Below are positions 12,701 through 17,554 of a stretch of 33,672 nucleotides of DNA, in pieces. The position numbers and the translations under genes were made by a program. The stretch lies in contig JBEKHI010000036.1 in assembly GCA_050012355.1 (NCBI GenBank), positions 1 through 33,672 of the forward strand. The letters run 5' to 3'. Source of the stretch: JBEKHI01 sp050012355. Its GTDB lineage: Bacteria; Actinomycetota; Actinomycetes; Streptosporangiales; Streptosporangiaceae. Positions within the stretch are counted from its first letter, which is position 1. Every line of letters starts with the position of its first letter. Under the pieces are notes generated by a model, which was not told the DNA's origin, did not search any database, and was given only the letters and a program-made list of their open reading frames with translations.

Positions 12701-12808
12701 GTTGTAGAGCGAGCTATCAGCAGCGAGCTTCTGCGCATGCCAGATCTCAAGCTGCCCAGCCGTCAGATCCCACCGTTCATCATCAGAATCAGGCATCCGA
12801 TTTCCCAT
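671..12808 (-). CDS. Multimodular NRPS (C-A-T-C-A-T-C-A-T-C-A), frame broken in A4
   Basis: Assembly-line peptide synthetase, about 4045 residues before a premature stop. Positions count from the upstream GTG at 12847. C1 has HHIVLDG near residue 157. The later C domains have HHIAGDG near 1217 and HHIATDG near 2275 and 3336, all with the LCL-type motif LSFxQQRLWF. A-domain TSGSTG motifs lie near 636, 1697, 2757 and 3817. Carrier motifs LGGHSLL lie near 1031, 2088 and 3149. Specificity codes read by alignment to GrsA: A1 DAFWLGGTFK (Val-like), A2 DVWEVTADDK (close to the Dab code DIWELTADDK), A3 DAFWLGGTFK, A4 DLTKVGHIGK (Asp-like). No epimerisation domain is present. C1 differs from the others and could be a starter C domain. 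The start is uncertain: ATG 12808 follows GGGGGCGGA and ATG 12796 is possible. GTG 12847 lies almost against the operator at 12855. After TADRFTACPW the frame is lost in a 70-bp duplication and stops at 671; the rest is the separate piece at 1-707. Confidence 0.93.
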   Translation of the reverse strand: MGNRMPDSDDERWDLTAGQLEIWHAQKLAADSSLYNVGGYLEIHGDLDVACFEAAIKVTIDEAQTFRVRLSEDGELPRQYVHESADWRLNSFDVSEAEEPYDEAIKWMQRDMRRPVDFDGRLFTMALFKMARERFFWYYRAHHIVLDGFSASALLARQAQVYTSLLAGREPVDGALEPLSVLLAGDERYRNSPELGLDREFWLDALAGIPRAASISGYQARRIARLPTRNALDLSPEDLTRLSEAGRRVRTGLTGLLMAATVIYLHRSTGEEDVVLGLTAVGRTGRRERAIPGMTANILPIRIRIGHETSLDDLVRQVSPTISDALKHQRYRYEDTRRDLGLPDNDSLFSVLVNIMAFDFPIKFGDCSVIPHDLISSPVSDVRVSVYGSQANGTMQVALEVNPDIYDDAAGRELSRRFHRILDWVRRAEPGWRVGHAQLMSGAERAQVVRDWNDTARGVVAASVPSLFEARVAEMPDAVAVTAEDSCLTYAELNVAANRLARVLVARGAGPESVVAVLMDRSFALITALLAVLKAGAAYLPLDPGYPEQRIGAMLGDANPVAVIAERESPGALPASLAAPVLVSGSRELAGELAAMSGTDLDDGDRVAPLLPEHPAYVMYTSGSTGVPKGVTVAHRAVDRLVRGGGFAEAGGGDVFALLSSVSFDAATFEIWGALTAGARLAVAPGGVPSVRELAGFLGSRAVSVLWLTAGLFAQVAEADAAAFSGLRYLLAGGDVLPATACAAVLEQAPSVRLLNGYGPTENTTFTATWAIRAADLDGLGGVPVGRPVADTRVYVLDRRLEPVPPGVAGELYAAGAGLARGYLNRPAPTAERFIASPFRIGERMYRTGDLARWTVKGEGEAGGALVFCGRADAQVKVRGFRVEPGEVEAVLAACPGVAQAAVVVREDVPGGKRLAAYVVPAGTGGDAGPLITGVREYLADRLPEYMLPAAITVLGELPLTHNGKLDRAALPAPDYAAAGGGRAPRTVVEEILCGLFAAILDVEQVGPEDDFFALGGHSLLGVRLTSRIRLVLGVEVPVRGLFEAPTPAALAARLGQAGPARPALTARSRSRQAPLSFAQQRLWFLAQLEGPSATYNIPLAVRLAGDLDTGALELALADVAARHEVLRTVFPADGGQPVQRVLDAGEPTWELPVTRVPPDSLAAAVAAEGQEGFDLAARPPWRARLFVTDAGEHVLVLVIHHIAGDGWSLAPLARDLSRAYSARLAGQAPDWAPLPVQYADYAIWQRELLGSGDDPGSLLSQQTAYWQTALAGVPQELALPTDRPRPVVPSYRGHAAALDISPGLHRQLTALAHRHGATVFMVVQAALAVLLSKLGAGADIPVGTPVAGRVDEALDGLVGFFVNTLVLRTDVSGEPSFLDLLGRVREFCLGALDQQDAPFERLVEVLAPERSLARHPLFQVMADVQNIAQAGLDLPGVELAEVPGDFAAAKFDVEIMLAQDRDGRLRGQVIMAADLFEPAAAGLLAQRLLRVLTAVAGDPLARLHTVGLLSGGEREQLLSGWNDTAAPVPDESVAELFGAQVRRVPDAVAVTSGDTAVTYRELAARAARLGRLLTAAGAGPETVVAVAMERSAGLVTALLGILTAGAVYLPVDPGYPAERIAFMLADAGAVLTVTDPATAAKVPAEGPVLVLDDPAGPPSDPGPAAEAAVRPGHLAYVIYTSGSTGAPKAVAVRGPGMVNHLLAKVSCLDLSAADCVAANAPVTFDVSLWQMLAPLITGGRVQLLTTADAADPARLLPAVAGQGVSVLEVVPSLLAVMLDSWDATGQAAVLPGLRRLVVTGEALPAGLCARWLRWHPDIPLVNAYGPAECSDDVTHAVITVPPSGLVPIGSPVANTLLYVLDQWLQPVPAGVTGELYAAGAGLARGYLRRPGLTAQRFVPCPFGLAAERMYRTGDLARWHNDGQLVFAGRADDQVKVRGSRIEPAEIEAILVSCPGVAQAAVVAREDTPGDPRLVGYIVPADADADAGTLAAQAREYAAARLPGYMVPAAITVLAALPLTPNGKLDKNALPAPGLTSSAGRGPRAVTEEIVCRVFADVLGVHSVGADDDFFELGGHSLLAVRLASRIRLVLDAEVPVRALFEAPTPAALAGWLRQAGPGRLPLERRERPERVPLSFGQQRLWFIAQLEGPSPVYNSSVAVRLDGELDIAALEAALRDVFARHEVLRTVFPAEGGEPYQRVLEMGELGWALPVTPVASDDELAAKITAAGEPFDLIAEVPVRAGLLATGPDAHVLVLVIHHIATDGWSDEVLVRDLRTAYTARLAGRVPGWGSLPVQYADYAMWQRDLLGSADDPGSLLTRQLAWWREALDGAPPELALPVDRPRPAAHGYRGHAVPLEVPPHVHVRLAALAREQGVTMFMVVQAALAALLSKLGAGEDVPVGTVVAGRSDVALDDLVGFFVNTLVLRTDLSGDPEFTDLLDRVRGFWLGALDYQDVPFERLVEVLAPERSLARHPLFQVMLAVQNNATAVLELDGLRATEVPGGTAAARFDLEVILAETRDSRGLPAGLGGTLTAAASLFDEITVRAIGDRLVRVLAAVAADPRARLRRVEVLDEDERAQVLRGWNDTGRGVLARTLPELFEAVAVRTPDAIAVADGSAVVSYAGLNEAANRLAHILAARGAGPETVVAVVMDRSLELVTALLAIVKAGAAYLPVDPGYPASRIAAMLEDAEPVAVIVSAETASELPALPEAAVLVTGIQHQTGGERATAPLPGHPAYVMYTSGSTGVPKGVTVPHRAVDRLVRGGGFAEVSGGDVVALLSSVSFDAATFEIWGALTAGARLAVAAPGVLSLGELAGFLARSGVSVLWLTAGLFGAVAEADAGALAGLRYLLAGGDVLPAAACRAVLERAPRVRLVNGYGPTENTTFTATWPVRAADLEGAAGVPVGRPIADTQVFVLDQWLCPVPAGVPGELYAAGPGLARGYLNRRGLTGERFVACPFAAGERMYRTGDLAKWTVKGEGEAGGVLVFCGRTDYQVKVRGFRVEPGEVEAALAAHPQVARAAVIAREDAPGDRRLAAYIVPVSDGTGLAATVREHLTDRLPEYMLPAAITVLDELPLTPNGKLDRAALPAPDYAAAAGDVRESRTVTEEILCGLFAGSLGAEQVGPDDDFFALGGHSLLAMRLASRIRAVLGAEVPVRALFEAPTPARLAGWLRQAGPARLPLRARPRPGLVPLSFGQQRLWFIAQLEGPSPVYNDPVAIRLDGELDAGALEAALGDLFTRHEALRTIFPADDGVPYQRVLEMSELGWGLPVTPVASDEELARLVDESAAGPFDLTAEVPVRVRLLSAGPQAHVLVLVIHHIATDGWSGGLLARDLSAAYAARLAGRAPGWDPLPVQYADYARWQRELLGSEDDPGSLLAGQVAWWRDALTGLPPELALPADRPRPAAASHRGLSVPLEVGADVHAGLVALAREQGVTMFMVLQAAFAVLLSKLGAGADIPVGTAVAGRSDEALDDLAGFFVNSLVLRTDVSGDPEFTGLLSRIREYWLGALDHQDVPFERLVEALAPERSLARHPLFQVNLTVQNNAAAELDLPGLRAAAMPAVTETARFDLNVLLGEARDEQGRPAGLRGNLIAAADLFDRESARAISVRFARVLAAVAADPRAPLRQLLVLDEAERARVLAGWNDTAVDGPVVLVPELIEAAAARTPDAVAVVSGDALVSYGELEARASGLAGALASAGAGPDSVVAVVMDRSAAMVAVLAAVLKAGAAYLPVDPEYPPARIAFVLRDARPAVIIATEETAENLPALPGTPVLTPDATGTGAVRRARAGQLAYVMYTSGSTGTPKGVGVTHGGLANYAGSVPGRVGWGMPGGRYGLLQAPVTDLGNTVVFTALTTGGVLHVLDADLVTDPVATAGYLAGRAIDFLKPGGPGAVLPGRSLVLGGEAAEPGWLAQVVQAAAGRGVFNHYGPTEATIGVATARLDPAQVAAGVIPAGTPVANTRLYVLDAWLQPVPPGVAGDLYVAGAQLARGYLGRPGLTADRFTACPWCPAGPGLSRPPGTDRRPVYRVPVRAGRGADVPHR
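708..847. repeat. 70-bp perfect tandem duplication causing a frameshift in the NRPS
   Basis: Bases 708-777 (beginning acgggcacgcggtaaaccgg, ending gggcacc) are repeated without change at 778-847. The unit is 70 bp, not a multiple of three, so the second copy shifts the minus-strand reading frame of the NRPS. Removing one copy restores the normal A-domain sequence through TADRFTACPYGPGGERMYRTGDL. It is either an assembly or sequencing artefact in repetitive high-GC DNA or a recent slippage mutation. The sequence alone cannot decide. Confidence 0.95.
6849..6868. repeat. Short hexamer repeat (atcggc) in the A2 C-terminal subdomain
   Basis: The hexamer atcggc is repeated about three times, in frame. 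On the minus strand it encodes alternating Ala-Asp (ADADADA) in a surface linker of the second adenylation domain. It is in frame and probably neutral. Confidence 0.7.
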
Positions 12809-12854
12809 TCCGCCCCCGTGACTTGCAATAGTTTCCCGCATCGGCACGACAGGC

Positions 12855-12883
12855 GTTCAACTGCGGCATGACACCGCTTGAAC
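12855..12883. promoter_or_regulatory. StrR-type operator ahead of the NRPS
   Basis: A 29-bp imperfect inverted repeat: GTTCAAC, 15 bases, CTTGAAC (one mismatch in the right arm). It lies between the end of the ketosynthase gene and the NRPS start. The length and arms match the known StrR/Bbr site (GTTCGAC-type arms, 29 bp in total). A weak minus-strand -10 candidate TATTGC lies at 12825-12830. A start site near 12818 would rule out the GTG at 12847 as the initiation codon. Confidence 0.75.
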
Positions 12884-12911
12884 GCCAGGGACCGATGGGT
12901 TGGATATCGGC

Positions 12912-14165
12912 TCAGGATGCCATAAATACCAGTGTTACGTTGTGTCCGCCGAAGCCAAAGGAGTTATTGATAGCCACTGCAGGCCATGGCACTCTACGCA
13001 ACTCGCGCGGCTCGGCCGCGACGGCAATACCGGTCGCGAATATTTCATCGTCCGGCTCTTGCAGATTGATCGTCGGTGGTGCCACAGAATCTCTGAGCGC
13101 GCAAATCGTCATGATTGACTCAACGGCGCCGGCAGCACCGAGGAGATGGCCGGTCATCGACTTGGTAGCGGATACAGTCAGGCCGCTGAGGGCGCTGCCC
13201 ATCACCTTCGAGATCGCCGTTGCCTCCACCGCGTCGCCAACCGAAGTCGAGGTCGCGTGCGCATTAATGTGCACGACATGATCCGCCGCGACGTCCGCAT
13301 CGGCGAGAGCACGCTCCATCGCCATGACAATCCCGGCGCCATCCGGGGCGGACTTGGCCACATCGTACGCATCCGCCGAGTACCCCGCTCCGGCCACCAC
13401 AGCGAGAACATCCGCTTCTCGCCTCGCCGCGTGTTCCGCGGCTTCAAGCACCAAGATGCCCGCGCCCTCGCCGAGGACGAAACCATCCCTGGCCTTGTCG
13501 AATGGCCTGGAAGCCCCTTCCGGATCATCGTTGCGACGGGAAAGCGCACGCATCACGGCGAACATGGCGAAGGTCAGCGGAAGAATCGCGGCCTCGACTC
13601 CGCCCGCGACCACCACGTCCGCGCGGCCGGAGCGGATCATGTCCACGCCATACGCGATCGCTTCCCCGCCGGAAGCACATGCGCTGATCGGCGCGTGAAC
13701 ACCAGCCCGCGCGCCGACCTCGATGCTGACGGAGGCCGCCGCGCCATTGGAGATGTACATCGGCACGGTGTACGGCGAAATCCGCCGCCATCCCTTGTTT
13801 CTCAGCACGTCGTGCGCATCGAGAATCGCTCCCAGACCGGCTAGACCGCTGCCGATACTCACGCCAAGCCGATCCGGATCCACGCACGGTGCGCCGGCGT
13901 GCTGCCACGCCTGCCTGGTCGCGATCATCGCCAGCTGACCGGACCGGTCCATGCGGCGCAGTTCGTGGGGGGGCATCATCGCCGCGGGGTCGGCCCTGAC
14001 CGGAGCCGCGATACGCGACGGGAACTCATCCACCCAGTCTGTATCCAGCGCGCACACACCGGATTTGCCTGACAACAGCGCGGTCCACGTTGATGACGTG
14101 TCATCCCCCAGTGGAGTTACGGCCCCGAGGCCCGTCACCACCACGCGGTCTGCGCGCTTGCTCAC
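12912..14165 (-). CDS. Free-standing beta-ketoacyl-ACP synthase (FabF/KAS II-like)
   Basis: Condensing enzyme of 417 residues, the usual length for FabF. The thiolase fold has catalytic Cys163 in SACASGG, His303 in NAHATST, Lys335 and His340 in KSMTGHLLGAAG, and the C-terminal GFGGHN motif, so it should be a complete, decarboxylating KS and not a chain-length factor. It starts with GTG at 14165 and overlaps the ACP stop by four bases (GTGA), so the two are translationally coupled. The pair sits directly upstream of the NRPS, whose first domain is a condensation domain. This suggests that it elongates or supplies an acyl starter on the ACP. No ketoreductase, dehydratase or acyl-CoA/ACP ligase is visible, so the exact product cannot be stated. 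A primary fatty-acid role is unlikely given the location. Confidence 0.93.
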   Translation of the reverse strand: MSKRADRVVVTGLGAVTPLGDDTSSTWTALLSGKSGVCALDTDWVDEFPSRIAAPVRADPAAMMPPHELRRMDRSGQLAMIATRQAWQHAGAPCVDPDRLGVSIGSGLAGLGAILDAHDVLRNKGWRRISPYTVPMYISNGAAASVSIEVGARAGVHAPISACASGGEAIAYGVDMIRSGRADVVVAGGVEAAILPLTFAMFAVMRALSRRNDDPEGASRPFDKARDGFVLGEGAGILVLEAAEHAARREADVLAVVAGAGYSADAYDVAKSAPDGAGIVMAMERALADADVAADHVVHINAHATSTSVGDAVEATAISKVMGSALSGLTVSATKSMTGHLLGAAGAVESIMTICALRDSVAPPTINLQEPDDEIFATGIAVAAEPRELRRVPWPAVAINNSFGFGGHNVTLVFMAS

Positions 14166-14440
14166 GTCGTCGCCTCTTCGGGAGCAGAGCTCCCGTCCTG
14201 CGCGCGCTGTACATAGCTGACGACGTCCTGGACGGTCTTGAGATCCTTGATGGCATCATCGGGAATCTCGACATTGAACTTTTCCTCCGCGGCAATGAGC
14301 ATCTCAACCATTGCCAGTGAGTTGATTTCCAAGTCCTCAGCTATGTCCGCGCCCGGGGTCACCATGCTCGCGGGTACGCCGCCTACCTCCTCGATAATCC
14401 TCGTGAAGGAGGTGAATATTTCACGCTCGGTCGTTGCCAT
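14162..14440 (-). CDS. Acyl carrier protein
   Basis: Discrete carrier protein of 92 residues, acidic, with the helix-II phosphopantetheine site at Ser41 in DLEINSLAMVE. The usual DSL is NSL here, an uncommon but tolerated change. Helix III (VEIPDDAIKDLKTVQDVVSYV) is typical of fatty-acid or polyketide ACPs. The start ATG at 14440 follows a strong ribosome site (GGAGGT, 8 bases away). It is coupled to the ketosynthase downstream by a GTGA overlap. It probably carries the acyl chain handled by that KS and may hand it to the first NRPS C domain. An alternative is that it carries an aminoacyl or aryl group for the hydroxylase/P450 encoded divergently. Confidence 0.93.
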   Translation of the reverse strand: MATTEREIFTSFTRIIEEVGGVPASMVTPGADIAEDLEINSLAMVEMLIAAEEKFNVEIPDDAIKDLKTVQDVVSYVQRAQDGSSAPEEATT

Positions 14441-14606
14441 CGTTTCTTACCTCCAGGGCAATATGAATAGGCGCTGTCGCCATGTTTCTCACCCGGTCAA
14501 TATTGCTCAGACGTCGCCCGATAGGAACACCCAGGCGGACCGGACATGGGCGAGTTCGCTTGATGGCATACCAGCCGGCCGATCTAGGATGCCCCAGCTA
14601 TCCGCT

Positions 14607-14635
14607 GTTCAACTGGCACTCTTCCGCAGTTAGAC
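14607..14635. promoter_or_regulatory. StrR-type operator in the ACP / hydroxylase divergent region
   Basis: 29 bp: GTTCAAC, 15 bases, GTTAGAC. The left arm and the adjacent TG...CA are conserved and the right arm has two changes, so it is the most degenerate of the five sites. It lies in the 320-bp gene-free interval 14441-14760 between the divergent ACP and hydroxylase genes. It sits about 38 bases upstream of an AT-rich TATATAT at 14674-14680 that could be the -10 of the rightward promoter. The rest of the interval holds no credible gene. Confidence 0.6.
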
Positions 14636-14673
14636 ATCGCCGCGCCGTAGCCCTGTGCCGCTCGCGGCTGCAC

Positions 14674-14680
14674 TATATAT
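14674..14680 (+). promoter_or_regulatory. Possible -10 element for the hydroxylase-P450 operon
   Basis: TATATAT stands out in GC-rich surroundings, about 80 bases before the ATG at 14761 and about 38 bases after the operator at 14607-14635. No good -35 is visible, which would fit an activator-dependent promoter. Confidence 0.35.
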
Positions 14681-14760
14681 CCTGCGAGCAGCTATGCACT
14701 GGATCAGCTTGGCATAAATTTCCAAACTCAGACCCAAGGAAAATTTCTCGAGGAGTCGTT

Positions 14761-16344
14761 ATGAGTGATGAGCCGAGGTATCTCCGGCCGGACGTTATCA
14801 TCGAGCCATTGGTTGACAGATTCTATGCGTGGCTGTACACAGTGGCACCGGTACAGGCGGCGATGAACCTGGCTTTCGTGCAGGTTCCTCTTCTTGAGTC
14901 CTACCTCCAGTCTCCGCAGGTGCACATCAACGCAAGCGTCAATCCCGAGCTTCGGGGCGGACTCTTCGTCAACGTCGAGGAAGCCAGGAGCGGAGAGATA
15001 CGCGACCTGCTCGCCACCATCAAGCGCGACCGGGCCGAGATGCTGGACCTCGCCGCGGCGATAGCCGATGCCGAGGATCTCGTGCGTCAGAGCGCGACCG
15101 GATTCGACCTCACGCCGCTGTATCCGAAGCTCCCGTCGGTCATGTCCGGCTTGGTTGAGGTCGCCTACGACACCAGCAACCAGGCGGCCATCCGGTACAT
15201 CGAGCCGCTGGCTTACGAGAGCAGCGCGTACAGCGAGGACCGGCAGTCGGTCCAGTTGTCGCTAGAAACCGGAATCGAGCGGCCATTCATCTTGAGCACA
15301 CCCAGGCTGAGCCAGCCGAACGTACTTGACCTGCATGTCCCCTTCCGCCATCCAGGGCTGGAGGAACTGTTCAGGTCAAGGGTTCACGGCACGACGCTGA
15401 ACCGGGTCCGTGAGTTGCTCGACCTCGATGACGACGAGGCCGCCTCGATCGGACAGATGCTGGCACCCGAGCCAGATCTGGCCGCCGATCGCAACATCGA
15501 CGGCGGAGGCCGTATCCGTTACTTCGGCCACGCTTGCCTGGTCCTGCAGACGCCGGAAGCCGCGATCATCACCGATCCCTTCCTCAGTTCCGACGCCTCG
15601 GCCACCGATCGGTTCACTTACCGGGACCTGCCCGATTACATCGATCTGGCCCTGATCACCCACGGGCACCAGGATCACATCGTTCTCGAGACCCTGCTAG
15701 CGTTGCGGGGCCGCATCGGCTCGGTGGTGGTACCTCGGTCGTCGCGAGGGAACCTCGCCGACCCGTCGCCCGCGCTGTATCTGTCGCACCTGGGCCTGCC
15801 GGTCACCGAGGTTGACGATTTCTCCGAGGTTGAATTCCCCGGCGGGAAAGTCACCGCGACCCCGTTCCTCGGCGAACACGCCGATCTGGACATCAGGGCC
15901 AAGTCCACCTACTGCGTGCAGTTCGCGGGCCGGACGGTGTTCGTTGGCGCCGACTCCTCTGGCATCGACCCGGTGCTCTACCGGTACATGCGCAATCACG
16001 TTGGCCAGGTCGACATGGCGTTCCTCGGCATGGAATGTGCCGGCGCCCCGCTGACCTGGCTTTACGGGGCGCTGTTCACCCAGCCCATCACCAAGAAGAT
16101 GAGTGACTCGCGCACCCTCTCCGGATCGAACGCGGAGCAGGCAGCCGAGATCATGACCGAGCTGGGGGCGAGTGAGGCTTATATCTATGCCATGGGCGAG
16201 GAGTCGTGGCTCGGGCATGTCATGGCCACCTCGTACAACGAGGATTCTTACCAGCTCAAGCAGGTCGCCGAGTTCATGACCTGGTGCGCTGATCACGGCA
16301 TCAAGTCGGATCATCTACTCGGCCAGCACGAATGGCGCTGGTGA
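14761..16344 (+). CDS. CmlA-type diiron beta-hydroxylase (metallo-beta-lactamase fold)
   Basis: 527 residues, close to the 532 of CmlA, the chloramphenicol-pathway enzyme that beta-hydroxylates an aminoacyl group bound to an NRPS carrier. An N-terminal helical region of about 250 residues precedes the metallo-beta-lactamase domain. The metal motif HGHQDH is at 301-306, with Glu372-His373 in GEHADLD and Asp398 in GADSS. These correspond to the CmlA ligands His305, His307, Asp309, His310, Glu377 and Asp403. Glu372 in place of a hydrolase ligand is the family's mark of an oxygenase. The ATG at 14761 follows GAGGAG; longer in-frame starts lack such a site. The gene overlaps the P450 by 13 bases. 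The ramoplanin cluster has a homologue linked to beta-hydroxy-Asn, so the Asp-like A4 module or an Hpg module are candidate substrates (inference). Confidence 0.93.
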   Translation: MSDEPRYLRPDVIIEPLVDRFYAWLYTVAPVQAAMNLAFVQVPLLESYLQSPQVHINASVNPELRGGLFVNVEEARSGEIRDLLATIKRDRAEMLDLAAAIADAEDLVRQSATGFDLTPLYPKLPSVMSGLVEVAYDTSNQAAIRYIEPLAYESSAYSEDRQSVQLSLETGIERPFILSTPRLSQPNVLDLHVPFRHPGLEELFRSRVHGTTLNRVRELLDLDDDEAASIGQMLAPEPDLAADRNIDGGGRIRYFGHACLVLQTPEAAIITDPFLSSDASATDRFTYRDLPDYIDLALITHGHQDHIVLETLLALRGRIGSVVVPRSSRGNLADPSPALYLSHLGLPVTEVDDFSEVEFPGGKVTATPFLGEHADLDIRAKSTYCVQFAGRTVFVGADSSGIDPVLYRYMRNHVGQVDMAFLGMECAGAPLTWLYGALFTQPITKKMSDSRTLSGSNAEQAAEIMTELGASEAYIYAMGEESWLGHVMATSYNEDSYQLKQVAEFMTWCADHGIKSDHLLGQHEWRW

Positions 16345-17528
16345 TCAGGGCTGCGACGTTGAGCGGCGTGCCTATCGGTCCGCTCCCCGACGCATTCGAC
16401 GTCGGCAAACCGCGATCAGCGATCGAATGGGCCGCCGCCCCTAATGGCACCGGTTTCTGGCTCATATCGGATTACCGGCTGGCCCGGCAGATTCTCGCTG
16501 ACCGGCGCTTCTCCCGCAGCGGCGCGGTGGGCCATGACGTCCCGAAGATTTTCTCCCATGACTCGGCCCCGGACGCGATCATCAGCCTGGAAGGCGCGGA
16601 GCACGCCCGGCTACGCCGCCTGGTGGCCCCGGCGTTCACCGAGCGCCGGATATCCGGGCTGACCCCGTTCATCGAACGGTCGGTGACGGACTTGCTTGAC
16701 CGACTCGAGGCTCAGCATCCCACCGCCGACTTCGTGTCCCAGGTCTCTTCTCCGCTTCCCTTCGGAGTGCTCTGCCACCTGCTCGGAGTCCCGCCGGAAG
16801 ACCGGGATGTCTTCGGCTCCTGGGTGAACGTGCTGTTCCGGCTGGAGGACAGCAGAGCCGATACCCGGCCACCAAGCATCGCGCTGGTGCGCTACATGAT
16901 GCGGGTAATCGCCAGCAAGAGGCGGAACCCGTCCGCTGACCTGATCAGCTGGCTGATCAGGTCAGCGGACGAGGACGGGAGCGCCAGTGATCATGAGATC
17001 GTGACGCTCTGTCTTTCGCTGCTGATGGCCGGATACGACACCACGGTGGATCAGATCACGCTGTGCGTGCTGACAATGCTGCTCGCTCCGCCCTTGATGA
17101 GGACCCTTAGCGATGACCCGGAGCGCGCTCCCGCAGTCGTCGACGAGCTCATGCGCGTGAACCCCGCCCCATTTCTTAGCTTTCCCCGCATGGCCACGGA
17201 ACGAGTCCGTATCGCAGACGCCGTTATCGAGCCGGGCCAGCTGGTCGCGGTTTCCATCATCGCCGCCAACCGCGATCCGTCGGTCTTCGGACCGGCGTCC
17301 GGAGAAGCACCGAGCGAGCCCGCGCACCTTACGTTTGGCCACGGCATCCACCGCTGCCTGGGCGCCCCGCTGGCGCTCCGGCAGCTGACAACGCTGCTCC
17401 CGGCACTGGCAAGACGTTTTCCCATGCTGCGGCTCGCGGAAGAACCGAGTTCGCTGATCTGGAAGACCGGGATGGCGACGCGCGGGCTCCCCCAGATGCA
17501 TGTCACTTGGTTATCGGTGGATACATAG
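16332..17528 (+). CDS. Cytochrome P450
   Basis: 398 residues, the normal size for a soluble actinomycete P450. It has the I-helix oxygen motif AGYDTT at 233-238, ExxR as ELMR at 272-275, and the heme loop FGHGIHRCLGAPLA with Cys342 as the iron ligand. It overlaps the upstream beta-hydroxylase by 13 bases, so the two are co-translated and probably tailor the same peptide. A GTG at 16341 in a GTGA overlap is an alternative start. Substrate and reaction (hydroxylation, or aryl coupling as in glycopeptide Oxy enzymes) cannot be read from the sequence. Leu394 is encoded by TTA (17511-17513), a rare codon in actinomycetes that can make expression depend on bldA tRNA. The gene converges on the MacB-like permease with only 26 bases between stops. 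Confidence 0.95.
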   Translation: MALVIRAATLSGVPIGPLPDAFDVGKPRSAIEWAAAPNGTGFWLISDYRLARQILADRRFSRSGAVGHDVPKIFSHDSAPDAIISLEGAEHARLRRLVAPAFTERRISGLTPFIERSVTDLLDRLEAQHPTADFVSQVSSPLPFGVLCHLLGVPPEDRDVFGSWVNVLFRLEDSRADTRPPSIALVRYMMRVIASKRRNPSADLISWLIRSADEDGSASDHEIVTLCLSLLMAGYDTTVDQITLCVLTMLLAPPLMRTLSDDPERAPAVVDELMRVNPAPFLSFPRMATERVRIADAVIEPGQLVAVSIIAANRDPSVFGPASGEAPSEPAHLTFGHGIHRCLGAPLALRQLTTLLPALARRFPMLRLAEEPSSLIWKTGMATRGLPQMHVTWLSVDT

Positions 17529-17554
17529 GGCATGTCGTGACCGCCTTCGGGTTA

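Noticed and set aside
14482..14760. N-terminal extension of the CmlA-type hydroxylase
   Set aside because: The frame is open, but the extension covers the operator and promoter region and has no ribosome site; ATG 14761 follows GAGGAG and gives the family length.
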